Source: CATQHL01 sp965242895 (GTDB taxonomy: Bacteria > Actinomycetota > Acidimicrobiia > Acidimicrobiales > CATQHL01). Taken from it: a stretch of DNA of 64,000 nt. This document shows positions 1 to 9,104 of this stretch, piece by piece. Made by a program: the position numbers and the translations under genes. The stretch lies in assembly GCA_965242895.1 (NCBI GenBank), contig OZ251507.1:1612001-1676000 (forward strand), read 5' to 3'. Below the pieces are notes generated by a model that worked only from the letters and a program-made list of their open reading frames with translations, ran no database searches and was not told the origin of the DNA. Positions within the stretch are counted from its first letter, which is position 1; every line of letters begins with the position of its first letter.

Positions 1-1067
1 CGGCTTACCCGCTGCGCTGGAGGCGCGCGGGCTCAGTTGAATGGAACGACGCTACGGAAGCGTTCCCTAAACCGCTTCTTGATCATGACATCTCCGGCGG
101 TCCGCGCGGGTTCAGCTGTGCATATTCCTCACCAAGGGTCTCTGAGTGTTCTTCCGGCAGTCACTGGAACCTCCGCTGGTCGGAGCATTGGCTTCCTAGA
201 TGGGCTCTGCTGACAGATTTGGTCAACGGCGCTGACTACGAAGTGGAAATAGCTGCTTCTAACTCCGCGGGGTCTAGCAGTTACATATCCGCCACAGCCT
301 CCCCGTGCGCTCGGTCTACTAGAACTGTCTTCGCTTATAATCACTGGAAGAGGCAGACAAGAACCACCGCTGAAGTAGGCATCCCACCTTACACAGGGGA
401 ATGGGAATTACGCCGCGGCCTGCAGCTCAGGGGTTTTCTATTCTGCGCCGCCGCACCCACCACCCCCACCACCACGACGACCACTACCACCACGACGACG
501 GCTGCTGTTCTGTCGCCGCCGCCGACTGTTTCTACGACGACCACGACTACGACTACTGCGACTTCTGCGGCGGTCGCGCGGGTGTGCGCTGCGGCGGGGG
601 AGGAGTTCGACGGTTACCTAGGGAGGTGTGTGGGTATCCCGCCGGCGCCTGCTGCGCTTAGAGCGGCGGCGGGGGACACTCGAGTGGCTGTCATCTGGGA
701 GGATACCCTGGAGTCCCCTCACAGCATCTCAGGGTTCACGCTGAGGTGGCGGGAAGCAGGCTCAACCGCGGCGTGGTCGCGGGCGACGGTGAGTTGGGAG
801 GATTATGTTCAAACAAGATACGCCTACGACCATACCAGTCTGATGTACTATGAGTGGGCTCGTTTGTATCGTTCTTGGGTTGAGGAGATAGAAGGCTTGG
901 TGAACGGACGATCCTATGAGTTCCAAGTAGCCGCCCGCAACGCCGCCGGCTCCAGCCGCTACACGGCAGTCTCCGCCACGCCGTGCCCCGAAGGGAAAAC
1001 CGCTCAGTCAAGCAGCAGCAGTAGTTGTGTGGCTTCTGGGGGGGGCGCCTGGGAATCTTACTGTTAA
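1..1067 (+). pseudogene. Giant FN3 protein A, 5' part (runs in from the left edge, frameshifted)
   Basis: The frame (codons starting at position 3) is open from the window edge and ends at a stop at 1065-1067. It encodes the middle of a giant FN3 mosaic protein. It aligns with giant B from about residue 1120 onward: an FN3 module with AYPLRWRRAGSVEWN, a Thr-rich linker at about 450-560 coded by ACN repeats, and the next FN3 module ending in YEFQVAARNAAGSSRY. After CVASGG this frame turns into a short unrelated tail (GAWESYC) because the G run at 1038-1045 has 8 G where both paralogues have 7. Removing one G would join it to the 1027-4332 frame. It is either a real disrupted or phase-switched gene or a homopolymer sequencing error. 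The N-terminal half lies outside the window. Confidence 0.85.
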
Positions 1068-4000
1068 TATTTTCGACAGCGGGCAGAAGCGCACCAAGCC
1101 CACTGGCGTTGAACGCGACCATTACTGGCCGTGGTACGTGTCATGGTCTTACTGGCTGCCCTCCAGCCTCCCCCCAGATCCTATTATAGGGTTCAAGTTC
1201 CAATGGAGACCCGAAGGCTCAACTAGGTGGAACACGGCCACCGTATACGACAGCCGTTCAGATCATGTTTATTGGATGATCACCCCCGTAGGGGACAGGC
1301 ACCTGCTCACATGGAGCGTATCCGGTGACCACGACTTCGTCCATCAGTTAACAGCAACACGCCGCTCTTCCACCATTAGTGCCTCCGGTAAGCAAGTCGA
1401 GTTCAGAGTTGCCGCACTGTTCCCCGATCCTAACACCGCTACTTATGATTATTCCAGCACTAATATAAGTGACTATGATAGTTCTAGTCACCATAGCAGA
1501 AAGAAGCGCCCCAACTACGACCTAAGGGGTGAGCAGTCCCGCGCTCTAACCGCCGGCAGCGCCTCCGAACACGTCTCAGCCGCCGTCACCCGCTGCGAGG
1601 CGGGCAAGTCTTACTCCCCCAGCCTCCTTCGCTGCGCCTCACCGCCGAACGCCCCCCAATTAACCGCTTCCGCCGGTGATGGAAGCATTACTGTCACCTG
1701 GGCGCCGCCTGCTGCCACCGGCGGGGCGCCCGTGGGGGAATATGAGGTGCACTGGCGTAGAAGCGGTACTGGGGATCTTTGGGAGAGTGTTGTTGTTGCT
1801 GCGGGGCAGGGAATCCGCCACAGCATAGGCTTCGGTTTAACGGAATCCCTTCTAACCTATCCACACACCATCAACGGTTTAAAGAACGCTGTCCCCTACG
1901 ACGTGCGAATAGCAGCGGTGAACACCACCGGCAGCAGCCCCTGGGCGTCAGCCAGCCTAGTCCCATGCCCGCAAGGGTTGACTTATGTAGCAGAGCGCGG
2001 ATCGTGTCTAAGCGTGGATCCCCCGGGGGCTCCCTCGCAGGTTTGGACGCTCAGCGGGTCTGCCACCGGGGAAGTGGGGCTCCTTTGGCAGCCGCCCGCG
2101 AACAACGGGGGAGCGGCCATCACCAAATACATCATAAAGTGGCGCTTAGCGGACAGTCCCCGAAGCGGATGGAACAGCAAGGAAGTAACAAACGCGACAC
2201 CATCCAACCTTGAAGGCATCCCCCCGTTCCCGCTTAGCTGGAACACGGTCTTGACGGGCCTCACTAACGATAAACAGTACGAGTTCAAAATATCCGCCGT
2301 GAACCCAGAAGGGGAAGGACACGCCGCGCACGCTGCCGGCACTCCCTGCCTGATAGCAAACTCCAACAAGGCGCATCACTGCGACCTCCCCGGGGAGCCC
2401 ACAGCGTTGCATGCGGCCTCCCAACCCGGGGCGCTGGAAGTAACCTGGGCGTCCCCATTGCGTATACGTAACGGAGAAGCGTTGATAGACGACGGGGGAG
2501 CGTCTATAACGCATTTCATCGTTACATGGAAAGAAACCACCAGCAGCAGTGTTCCCTCAACTCTCATCGTTCACTACAACGCTAAACGGCAGGGAATACC
2601 GCCGGTCCTTACCCTCGAATGGGTGGCGACGTTGTCGTCGCTGAAGAACAACGTTGAATACACCATAACAATCTCAGCCCGCAACGCAGCCGGCGACGGC
2701 GCGGCTAGCAGCATCACGGGCATGCCCTGCCCCGAGGGGCAGCATCACCTCAACGACAGTATAAATGATTATGAGGGTTGCCAGCCGAAGAAGTGCCCAG
2801 AGGGCTTTCAACGCGTCAAAGGGGGAAGATGCATTCCGATGTGCGGGGTTGGGGAAGAATACCAAGCCAGCCAAGGGGGATGCCGCCCAACCGACGAGAC
2901 CTGCCAAAGCGACGAAGACCTCCGACTAGCCCGCGACGCCTCAGGTTACTGCAAATTCGAAAAGACCATGACCCCGGCCGCCAACGACATCACTTACACC
3001 CCCCTAGAATGCGACGAAGAAGGCGAATTCAGCGCCATGGCCAACGCCGACACCTACATTAACACCGACCTCGACGACAAAGATCTCACGGACGACAAGA
3101 CCCCTATGTGCCCCCCAATAGGCCTTTTCCTAGCCTTAGGGGAAAGAAGACGCGCGCATATAGAACACCCAGACGACGATAATCCCACCGATCACATCCA
3201 CCCTGACTACTACTACCCCGAATGGGCTAACGAAGATGACCTCAAAGACTCGCATAAGAAAGTAGTCGTGAGAGGCTCAGGAGACTGCACCGGCATTAGC
3301 CCAGCAATCAAAGTTTATGGTCAGCCTGGTAGGAGTGGCGATTTTCTTAGAGATTTAGTTGAAGCTTTGCCTTGGAGTTTTTCTGTTAAAAAGTTTGTTG
3401 AGTTGGTGGCTGAGGAGAGGCGTGATGAGTTGACTGGTAGTTCTTGGAGGCTGAGGTCTGGCGTGGCGGCTGCTTGTCAAGCTCATGACTATTGCTATGA
3501 TTTGATTCGCAGTGGCCTGCATCAAACTGTAACAGAGGGCAGGGCTAACGGCTGCGATGAGGTTTTGAGGGAGTTGTGGATTTCCTATTGTCACAAGCTT
3601 ACAGACGTTGACTGGTTAGGACTGGGTATTGCTATACTCACCTTCAGTTGGATTAGGGGGATACAGAGTTTTCCTAATTGGAACTGCAGCACTTTTGTGG
3701 CTGAAGTTGCTAATTTCATAATGAGGGGTGCTACTACGTCTCCTGAGGCTGGTGTGGTTTTGCTGCGTCATTCGGGGACGGGTAAGTGTTTGACGGTTCC
3801 GGCGGGGTCTACGGCTGATGTGAGGGTTGTTCAGGAGCGCTGCGGCTATGACAGCAGTCATAGGCCTAATGATCAGAGGCAGTGGTTTCACGTGTTGCAG
3901 GCTGAGCCTCTCCCTAATTTCAAGTCTTCTTTGGGCTCTTTTTATTTTATACCCGCGAATATCATCACGGGTGACCAGGATTCTTGGAAGTTGAAGTTGG

Positions 4001-4332
4001 ATAGTAATGATGACGAGGTCAAGGGCAAGAAGTGCTTGTACGTGGGCGGTGCTTTGAATAGGGAAGTCCGCCGGGGGGATTGCATGGTCGGAGGCGCTCG
4101 TGCTAAGTCGCGCGTGTTCTATCTTTTCCCGATCGGCTTGGATGGGTATGGGATTAGAGAGTCGTGGGGCCGTCCGTCCGGCGTCGGGTGCTGGCGCCCG
4201 GTGGTTGGAGCGTCGTCTGAGGCGACAGCCGCAGACGGAGTGCTCATTGAGAATACTGATGCGGCTTGCGGCAATGATTCGGCGCGTTGGCGTTTCGAAC
4301 CCGTGGATCCCAGAGTGAAACTAGGAAACTAA
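1027..4332 (+). CDS. Giant FN3 protein A, 3' part: FN3 modules, PLA2-like domain, ricin-type lectin
   Basis: This is the continuation of giant A after the frameshift. The first start codon in this frame is a GTG at 1027, probably only the beginning of an open frame rather than a real start. The product has about four FN3 modules (for example residues 205-330 and 330-440), each closed by a CPxG...C pair. A Cys-rich segment follows (about 575-700). Then comes CQAHDYCYD (C817, H820, D821), which matches the phospholipase A2 calcium/catalytic helix with its His-Asp pair and adjacent disulphide cysteines. NGCDEVL lies shortly after. The last 200 residues are beta-trefoil-like (GKCLTV, QERCGYDSS, QWFHVL, RWRFEPVD), resembling ricin-B lectins. 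The likely role is a secreted, carbohydrate-binding, phospholipid-cleaving effector. Catalytic activity is inferred from the motif only. Confidence 0.85.
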   Translation: MWLLGGAPGNLTVNIFDSGQKRTKPTGVERDHYWPWYVSWSYWLPSSLPPDPIIGFKFQWRPEGSTRWNTATVYDSRSDHVYWMITPVGDRHLLTWSVSGDHDFVHQLTATRRSSTISASGKQVEFRVAALFPDPNTATYDYSSTNISDYDSSSHHSRKKRPNYDLRGEQSRALTAGSASEHVSAAVTRCEAGKSYSPSLLRCASPPNAPQLTASAGDGSITVTWAPPAATGGAPVGEYEVHWRRSGTGDLWESVVVAAGQGIRHSIGFGLTESLLTYPHTINGLKNAVPYDVRIAAVNTTGSSPWASASLVPCPQGLTYVAERGSCLSVDPPGAPSQVWTLSGSATGEVGLLWQPPANNGGAAITKYIIKWRLADSPRSGWNSKEVTNATPSNLEGIPPFPLSWNTVLTGLTNDKQYEFKISAVNPEGEGHAAHAAGTPCLIANSNKAHHCDLPGEPTALHAASQPGALEVTWASPLRIRNGEALIDDGGASITHFIVTWKETTSSSVPSTLIVHYNAKRQGIPPVLTLEWVATLSSLKNNVEYTITISARNAAGDGAASSITGMPCPEGQHHLNDSINDYEGCQPKKCPEGFQRVKGGRCIPMCGVGEEYQASQGGCRPTDETCQSDEDLRLARDASGYCKFEKTMTPAANDITYTPLECDEEGEFSAMANADTYINTDLDDKDLTDDKTPMCPPIGLFLALGERRRAHIEHPDDDNPTDHIHPDYYYPEWANEDDLKDSHKKVVVRGSGDCTGISPAIKVYGQPGRSGDFLRDLVEALPWSFSVKKFVELVAEERRDELTGSSWRLRSGVAAACQAHDYCYDLIRSGLHQTVTEGRANGCDEVLRELWISYCHKLTDVDWLGLGIAILTFSWIRGIQSFPNWNCSTFVAEVANFIMRGATTSPEAGVVLLRHSGTGKCLTVPAGSTADVRVVQERCGYDSSHRPNDQRQWFHVLQAEPLPNFKSSLGSFYFIPANIITGDQDSWKLKLDSNDDEVKGKKCLYVGGALNREVRRGDCMVGGARAKSRVFYLFPIGLDGYGIRESWGRPSGVGCWRPVVGASSEATAADGVLIENTDAACGNDSARWRFEPVDPRVKLGN
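1038..1045 (+). repeat. G8 homopolymer causing the frameshift in giant A
   Basis: Eight consecutive G occur here. The equivalent runs in giant B (16663-16669) and giant C (61629-61635) have seven, and both of those genes stay in frame. The extra G separates the two halves of giant A. Confidence 0.9.
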
Positions 4333-4361
4333 AGATATAAGAAACCAAGGATAGTCGAGCC

Positions 4362-4412
4362 ATATTTAAGAAAGAAGGTCAGATTATGATTAAGAAAGAA
4401 GGTCAGGTCATG
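4362..4412 (+). promoter_or_regulatory. Duplicated ribosome-binding site and start codon ahead of L1
   Basis: A unit of about 24 bp, TTAAGAAAGAAGGTCAGATT followed by ATG, occurs twice in tandem, so two Shine-Dalgarno/ATG pairs sit in the same frame 24 bp apart (ATG 4386 and 4410). The same doubled leader precedes L5, L6 and L7, but not L2, L3 or L4. Confidence 0.5.
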
Positions 4413-6701
4413 TTTTCCAGGAGAGTAGCTGGGTGCTGCCGCCGTGTGCTGGTGGTAGCGCTTGTTTCGGTCTTGTTCGTGTCTGCTTGCACGCCCGCCT
4501 CCGAAGAGGAGGATGGCGGAGGGTCGTCTGATGCTGGTGCGGAGGTTCCGGGTTCAGCGTCTTCGGTTCCCGATCAGCGGCCGTTAGGTGTTCTAGAGGA
4601 AGTGTTCACCGGCGAGGAGTTGGATGTTCTAGAGGAGGTGTTCACTGAGGGGGAGTTGGTGGACCTGGCGGGGCAGTTCAGTGGAGAGGAGTTGGTGGGG
4701 GTGTTGGGTTTGGGGGGTTCTGTGTGGGGGAGTGTGTTTGAGCGTGCGGTGGAGTTCAGGGACGCCGCAGGGGGGGATATGTCGAGGGTTGTTCCGTCTT
4801 CGAGGTTTGAAGCGCTTGAGATGGCGTGGGCAGCGTTTGAGGTTTTGCCTGATGATGAGTTGCAGGCTCACTTGTTTTCTCAAAGGCTTGGTTTGGAGGA
4901 TAGTGATTTTCTTGGCATTGACGCGAATGATGTCTCTGAGCCTACTGGGGCGTTCTGTTGGGTTGTCTTGCGTTTGCGTTCTATTATGCCTAATGAGTGG
5001 GAGATGTCTCTTTGGGGGGAGTCTGTTTTAACTTCGAATTGGTATATTGATATTCTAACTTTGTGGGTGCTTGAGAGGATGGCCGCTGATCTGGGATTGG
5101 AACTAGAGCGGGAGGCTGAGCCTATTCGTTTTAATGCTTCGCTTAGACGGTTCTTGCTGCAAGTCACTGCCCCCGAGTTCAAGGGCGTCGTCCTCGCTGA
5201 TGGCCTGCCCGTGGCGCTGAGACCAGTGGGGGAAAAGCTTTACGATTACTTCGACGGGTTGCTGGAGTTGCCGGTTTATCGCGCTAGACCCACGCTCGCT
5301 GAACTGTCCGCGCATCCGGGCCTCGCGGGGATGACTGGGGAGGACGTCCGGCGGATTTGGCCAGAGGTTCTTGAAATACAATTGAGTGAAGACGACTACG
5401 ATGAGTACGCGAGATTGTATGGACTTTTAGAAGAGGGGGAGGTTCGTGAGTTGTTGAACTCTGAATGCAAACAGCGCACAGCCCGGGAGATGAACGAACG
5501 GAACTGCCCCTCCCCGGTAGCGGAAGTTATTCCTGACATGTGCGCTATCCCAGAAGATTACCCCAAATATCTAGGAACAGACTACCAAGGAACAGACTGC
5601 CTATTCACCTGCCCCGAAGACGATGAAATTTCTCTTGCGGAACCGTTTGAGGGCTTCATATCAGTCTCCGCCGGTTTAAACTACGCATGCGGGACTAGGC
5701 CGAGCGGAATTGTGTGGTGCTGGAACTGGTGGGACTCATCAACTGGGAAACGAGGCAATGGTGAATATGCTCCTAGGAGAGGTAATTTGAAGTACAGGTT
5801 GGTGGACGCAGGGTGGGATTTCGGGTGCGGGATTTTACGTGACGGAGGGTTGCATTGTTGGTGGGAGGGGACGCCGTTGGGGGAGTTGGAGCCTCCCGCG
5901 GGTGAGTTCAGGGAGGTTAGCGCGGGTGTTGAGCATGCTTGCGCTGTCCGCGTTACCGGCGGGTTGGCCTGTTGGGGAATTGATCCTGCGAGCGCGAAAA
6001 TTTCCTCTCCTGCGGGGGAGTTCGTAGAAGTGGATGTGGGTTGGGACGGGGACGTTCACCTATCTGGAGGGGACGCGCTAGACGACGGCGGCATGTCTTG
6101 CGGTTTACGGGCGGACGCGGTGGTCGAATGCTGGGGCGAGGAAAGCTTAGTCTACGGTGAAGGTTCCGTTAGGGGGAACGATTTCGCTGGCGTCGCCGTC
6201 GGGCGGGACGGACGGGTCTGTGTCTTGCGGACTGACGGGATTGTGCACTGCGGGGGAGACCGGGTTTACGGTTCAGATTATCCGCAGGGGGAAGGGTTCA
6301 CTCAAGTGAGCGTGGGAGGTCTCAATCATGTTTGCGGGCGGCGCGCGGGCGGCGCGGTTGAATGCTGGGAGCCTAGCGGGGAGTTCTTAGGCAGCATACC
6401 CGGGCCTTTCACGGAGATAGAAGTCGGATACAACTACGCTAACACCACCCCCTTCGCCTGCGGGTTGCTAGCCGACGGGCGCATCCTGTGCTGGGACCTC
6501 GTGGAGGAAGTATTCAACTGGGCCGCTGAAGGATTGGAAAAATACACACATCCCCAATGCTTCCTCGACGCTCCTGAGCACTCTTGTTGGACCCCCGGAG
6601 TTGACCTGCCTCGTGAAATAGACGACGATGACGTTCTAGAATCCCCTATCTTCCTGCCGCATTCAGGTTCCGTTCTCTATCCGGATCGCGATTCCGGTTG
6701 A
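4410..6701 (+). CDS. Lipoprotein L1: unknown helical domain plus seven-repeat RCC1-like propeller
   Basis: Exported lipoprotein of 763 aa from the ATG at 4410. An upstream in-frame ATG at 4386 would add 8 residues; 4410 is preferred because paralogues L2-L4 begin at the same MFS. It opens with basic residues, a hydrophobic stretch and the lipobox VSAC, then an acidic Ser/Gly linker. Residues about 60-100 repeat the pattern VFTxEELxxL. A domain of about 300 aa that I do not recognise follows, with conserved GAFCWV, RRFLLQ, FYDYFDGLLELPVYRARP and NSECKQ. The C-terminal 280 residues contain seven RCC1-type repeats (VSAGxxHACAVRxxGxxxCWG pattern), enough for one seven-bladed propeller. It lies 77 bp after giant A. 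The role is unknown; a surface binding protein acting with the giant protein is plausible. Confidence 0.85.
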   Translation: MFSRRVAGCCRRVLVVALVSVLFVSACTPASEEEDGGGSSDAGAEVPGSASSVPDQRPLGVLEEVFTGEELDVLEEVFTEGELVDLAGQFSGEELVGVLGLGGSVWGSVFERAVEFRDAAGGDMSRVVPSSRFEALEMAWAAFEVLPDDELQAHLFSQRLGLEDSDFLGIDANDVSEPTGAFCWVVLRLRSIMPNEWEMSLWGESVLTSNWYIDILTLWVLERMAADLGLELEREAEPIRFNASLRRFLLQVTAPEFKGVVLADGLPVALRPVGEKLYDYFDGLLELPVYRARPTLAELSAHPGLAGMTGEDVRRIWPEVLEIQLSEDDYDEYARLYGLLEEGEVRELLNSECKQRTAREMNERNCPSPVAEVIPDMCAIPEDYPKYLGTDYQGTDCLFTCPEDDEISLAEPFEGFISVSAGLNYACGTRPSGIVWCWNWWDSSTGKRGNGEYAPRRGNLKYRLVDAGWDFGCGILRDGGLHCWWEGTPLGELEPPAGEFREVSAGVEHACAVRVTGGLACWGIDPASAKISSPAGEFVEVDVGWDGDVHLSGGDALDDGGMSCGLRADAVVECWGEESLVYGEGSVRGNDFAGVAVGRDGRVCVLRTDGIVHCGGDRVYGSDYPQGEGFTQVSVGGLNHVCGRRAGGAVECWEPSGEFLGSIPGPFTEIEVGYNYANTTPFACGLLADGRILCWDLVEEVFNWAAEGLEKYTHPQCFLDAPEHSCWTPGVDLPREIDDDDVLESPIFLPHSGSVLYPDRDSG
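4659..5624 (+). repeat. 966-bp block almost identical to 6996-7961 (copy 1)
   Basis: Coding sequence shared by L1 and L2 at an offset of 2337 bp. The only difference I found is a cluster near 5095 (DLGLELE in L1, DRELELE in L2). Flanking regions are much more diverged, which points to recent gene conversion rather than overall recency of the duplication. Confidence 0.85.
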
Positions 6702-6749
6702 GTCGGCGCCACTAAAGACAGTCGAGCCGTTAAGAGGAAAAGATTAATT

Positions 6750-9056
6750 ATGTTTTCGAAGAGATTAGCTGGGTACTGTCGCCGTGTGCTAGTGATAGCA
6801 CTAGTTGCGGCTTTGCTGGTGTCTGCTTGTTCATCCGCCTCCGAAGAAGGGGGCGGGTCGACTGGTGCTACTAGGGCGCTTCCTGGTTCGCCAGCCTCCT
6901 CTCCCTCGTCGCAGCGGGCGTTAGGTGCTTTGGAGGAGGTGTTCAGTGGGGAGGAGTTGACTGTTTTGCGGGAGGTGTTCACCGAGGAAGAGTTAGTGGA
7001 CCTGGCGGGGCAGTTCAGTGGAGAGGAGTTGGTGGGGGTGTTGGGTTTGGGGGGTTCTGTGTGGGGGAGTGTGTTTGAGCGTGCGGTGGAGTTCAGGGAC
7101 GCCGCAGGGGGGGATATGTCGAGGGTTGTTCCGTCTTCGAGGTTTGAAGCGCTTGAGATGGCGTGGGCAGCGTTTGAGGTTTTGCCTGATGATGAGTTGC
7201 AGGCTCACTTGTTTTCTCAAAGGCTTGGTTTGGAGGATAGTGATTTTCTTGGCATTGACGCGAATGATGTCTCTGAGCCTACTGGGGCGTTCTGTTGGGT
7301 TGTCTTGCGTTTGCGTTCTATTATGCCTAATGAGTGGGAGATGTCTCTTTGGGGGGAGTCTGTTTTAACTTCGAATTGGTATATTGATATTCTAACTTTG
7401 TGGGTGCTTGAGAGGATGGCCGCTGATCGGGAGTTGGAACTAGAGCGGGAGGCTGAGCCTATTCGTTTTAATGCTTCGCTTAGACGGTTCTTGCTGCAAG
7501 TCACTGCCCCCGAGTTCAAGGGCGTCGTCCTCGCTGATGGCCTGCCCGTGGCGCTGAGACCAGTGGGGGAAAAGCTTTACGATTACTTCGACGGGTTGCT
7601 GGAGTTGCCGGTTTATCGCGCTAGACCCACGCTCGCTGAACTGTCCGCGCATCCGGGCCTCGCGGGGATGACTGGGGAGGACGTCCGGCGGATTTGGCCA
7701 GAGGTTCTTGAAATACAATTGAGTGAAGACGACTACGATGAGTACGCGAGATTGTATGGACTTTTAGAAGAGGGGGAGGTTCGTGAGTTGTTGAACTCTG
7801 AATGCAAACAGCGCACAGCCCGGGAGATGAACGAACGGAACTGCCCCTCCCCGGTAGCGGAAGTTATTCCTGACATGTGCGCTATCCCAGAAGATTACCC
7901 CAAATATCTAGGAACAGACTACCAAGGAACAGACTGCCTATTCACCTGCCCCGAAGACGATAAAGTTCTTGCGGAACCGTTTGAGGGTTTCATATCAGTC
8001 TCCGCCGGCTTGGACTACGCATGCGGGGTCAGGCCAAGCGGCGTAGCGTGGTGCTGGAACTGGTGGGACTCATCTCAAGGGTCTAGAGGGAAACAGGGCC
8101 ACCATTTTTCTACTAGAAGTGATTGGAGGGTGAGGTCAGTGGAAGCAGGTTTGCGTTTGGGTTTTAGTTCTTTTAGTTGCCATATTCTACATGGCGGAGA
8201 GTTGCTTTGCGCGGGCGAGAGGATGCCTTTGGGGGATGTGGAGCCCCCGGTGGGGGAGTTCGGGGAGGTTAGCGTGGGGGTTGAGCATGCTTGCGCGCTC
8301 CGCGTTGCCGGCGAGTTGGTTTGCTGGGGAATTGATCCTGCGAGCGCTAAGGTTTCCCCCCCTGTGGGTGAGTTTGTCTCAGTGGACGCTGGCTGGGACG
8401 GGGACGTTCACCTTCCCGAGGGGGACATGCTGGACGACGGCGGTCTCTCCTGCGGACTGCGAGTCGACGCGGTGGTTGAATGCTGGGGAGAGGAGCGCTT
8501 GTCCTTTGGTGGGGGTTCTGTGCGGGGGGATGAGTTCTCGGGCGTCGCCGTAGGGCGCAGCGGTCGGGTCTGCACACTGCGAACAGACGGGGTCATCCAC
8601 TGCGGGGAAGACCAGGTTTACGGCTCCGATTACCCGTCGGGGAGCGGGTTCACTCAAGTGAGCGTTGGCGCACTCAATCATGTTTGCGGGCTGCGCGCGG
8701 GCGGCACGGTCGAATGCTGGGAGCCTAGCGGGGAGTCCCTAGGCAGCATCCCAGGGCCGTTCACGGACTTGGACGTTGGATACACCTACGCAGAAATTCC
8801 CTACGCCTGCGGGTTGCTAGCCGACGGGCGCATCCTGTGCTGGGACCTCGTGGAGGAAGTATTCAACTGGGCCGCTGATGGATTAGAAAAATACACGCAA
8901 CCCATATGTGTCCCTCAACTTACTCCAGTGGGTTACCTGTGTTGGAACGGCGACTCTGAACCGCCTAGTGAAATAGACGACAGATACGTGAAAGAATCCC
9001 CCATCCTCCTGCCGCACTCGGGTTCTGTTCTCTACCCTGATCGCGATTCCGGTTGA
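6750..9056 (+). CDS. Lipoprotein L2: unknown helical domain plus RCC1-like propeller
   Basis: Paralogue of L1, 768 aa, starting MFSKRLAGYCRR after a purine-rich site (AAGAGGAAAAG) 7-8 nt upstream of the ATG. Signal peptide with lipobox VSAC, then an acidic linker. The unknown middle domain is nearly identical to L1 over 966 bp. The propeller region is more diverged: blades 1-2 differ in sequence and length (residues about 415-480), while later blades keep the HACALR...CWG and HVCGLRAGG pattern. It is separated from L1 by 48 bp containing the recurring intergenic motif GACAGTCGAGCCGTTAA. Probably co-transcribed with L1 and L3 and exported to the outer face of the membrane. Function not known. 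Confidence 0.85.
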   Translation: MFSKRLAGYCRRVLVIALVAALLVSACSSASEEGGGSTGATRALPGSPASSPSSQRALGALEEVFSGEELTVLREVFTEEELVDLAGQFSGEELVGVLGLGGSVWGSVFERAVEFRDAAGGDMSRVVPSSRFEALEMAWAAFEVLPDDELQAHLFSQRLGLEDSDFLGIDANDVSEPTGAFCWVVLRLRSIMPNEWEMSLWGESVLTSNWYIDILTLWVLERMAADRELELEREAEPIRFNASLRRFLLQVTAPEFKGVVLADGLPVALRPVGEKLYDYFDGLLELPVYRARPTLAELSAHPGLAGMTGEDVRRIWPEVLEIQLSEDDYDEYARLYGLLEEGEVRELLNSECKQRTAREMNERNCPSPVAEVIPDMCAIPEDYPKYLGTDYQGTDCLFTCPEDDKVLAEPFEGFISVSAGLDYACGVRPSGVAWCWNWWDSSQGSRGKQGHHFSTRSDWRVRSVEAGLRLGFSSFSCHILHGGELLCAGERMPLGDVEPPVGEFGEVSVGVEHACALRVAGELVCWGIDPASAKVSPPVGEFVSVDAGWDGDVHLPEGDMLDDGGLSCGLRVDAVVECWGEERLSFGGGSVRGDEFSGVAVGRSGRVCTLRTDGVIHCGEDQVYGSDYPSGSGFTQVSVGALNHVCGLRAGGTVECWEPSGESLGSIPGPFTDLDVGYTYAEIPYACGLLADGRILCWDLVEEVFNWAADGLEKYTQPICVPQLTPVGYLCWNGDSEPPSEIDDRYVKESPILLPHSGSVLYPDRDSG
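6996..7961 (+). repeat. 966-bp block almost identical to 4659-5624 (copy 2)
   Basis: Second copy of the converted block shared by L1 and L2. It covers the unknown helical domain and stops just before the propeller, where the two genes diverge abruptly. Confidence 0.85.
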
Positions 9057-9104
9057 GTCGGCGTCGCTAGAGACAGTCGAGCCGTTAAAGAGAAAGGGTT
9101 AATT

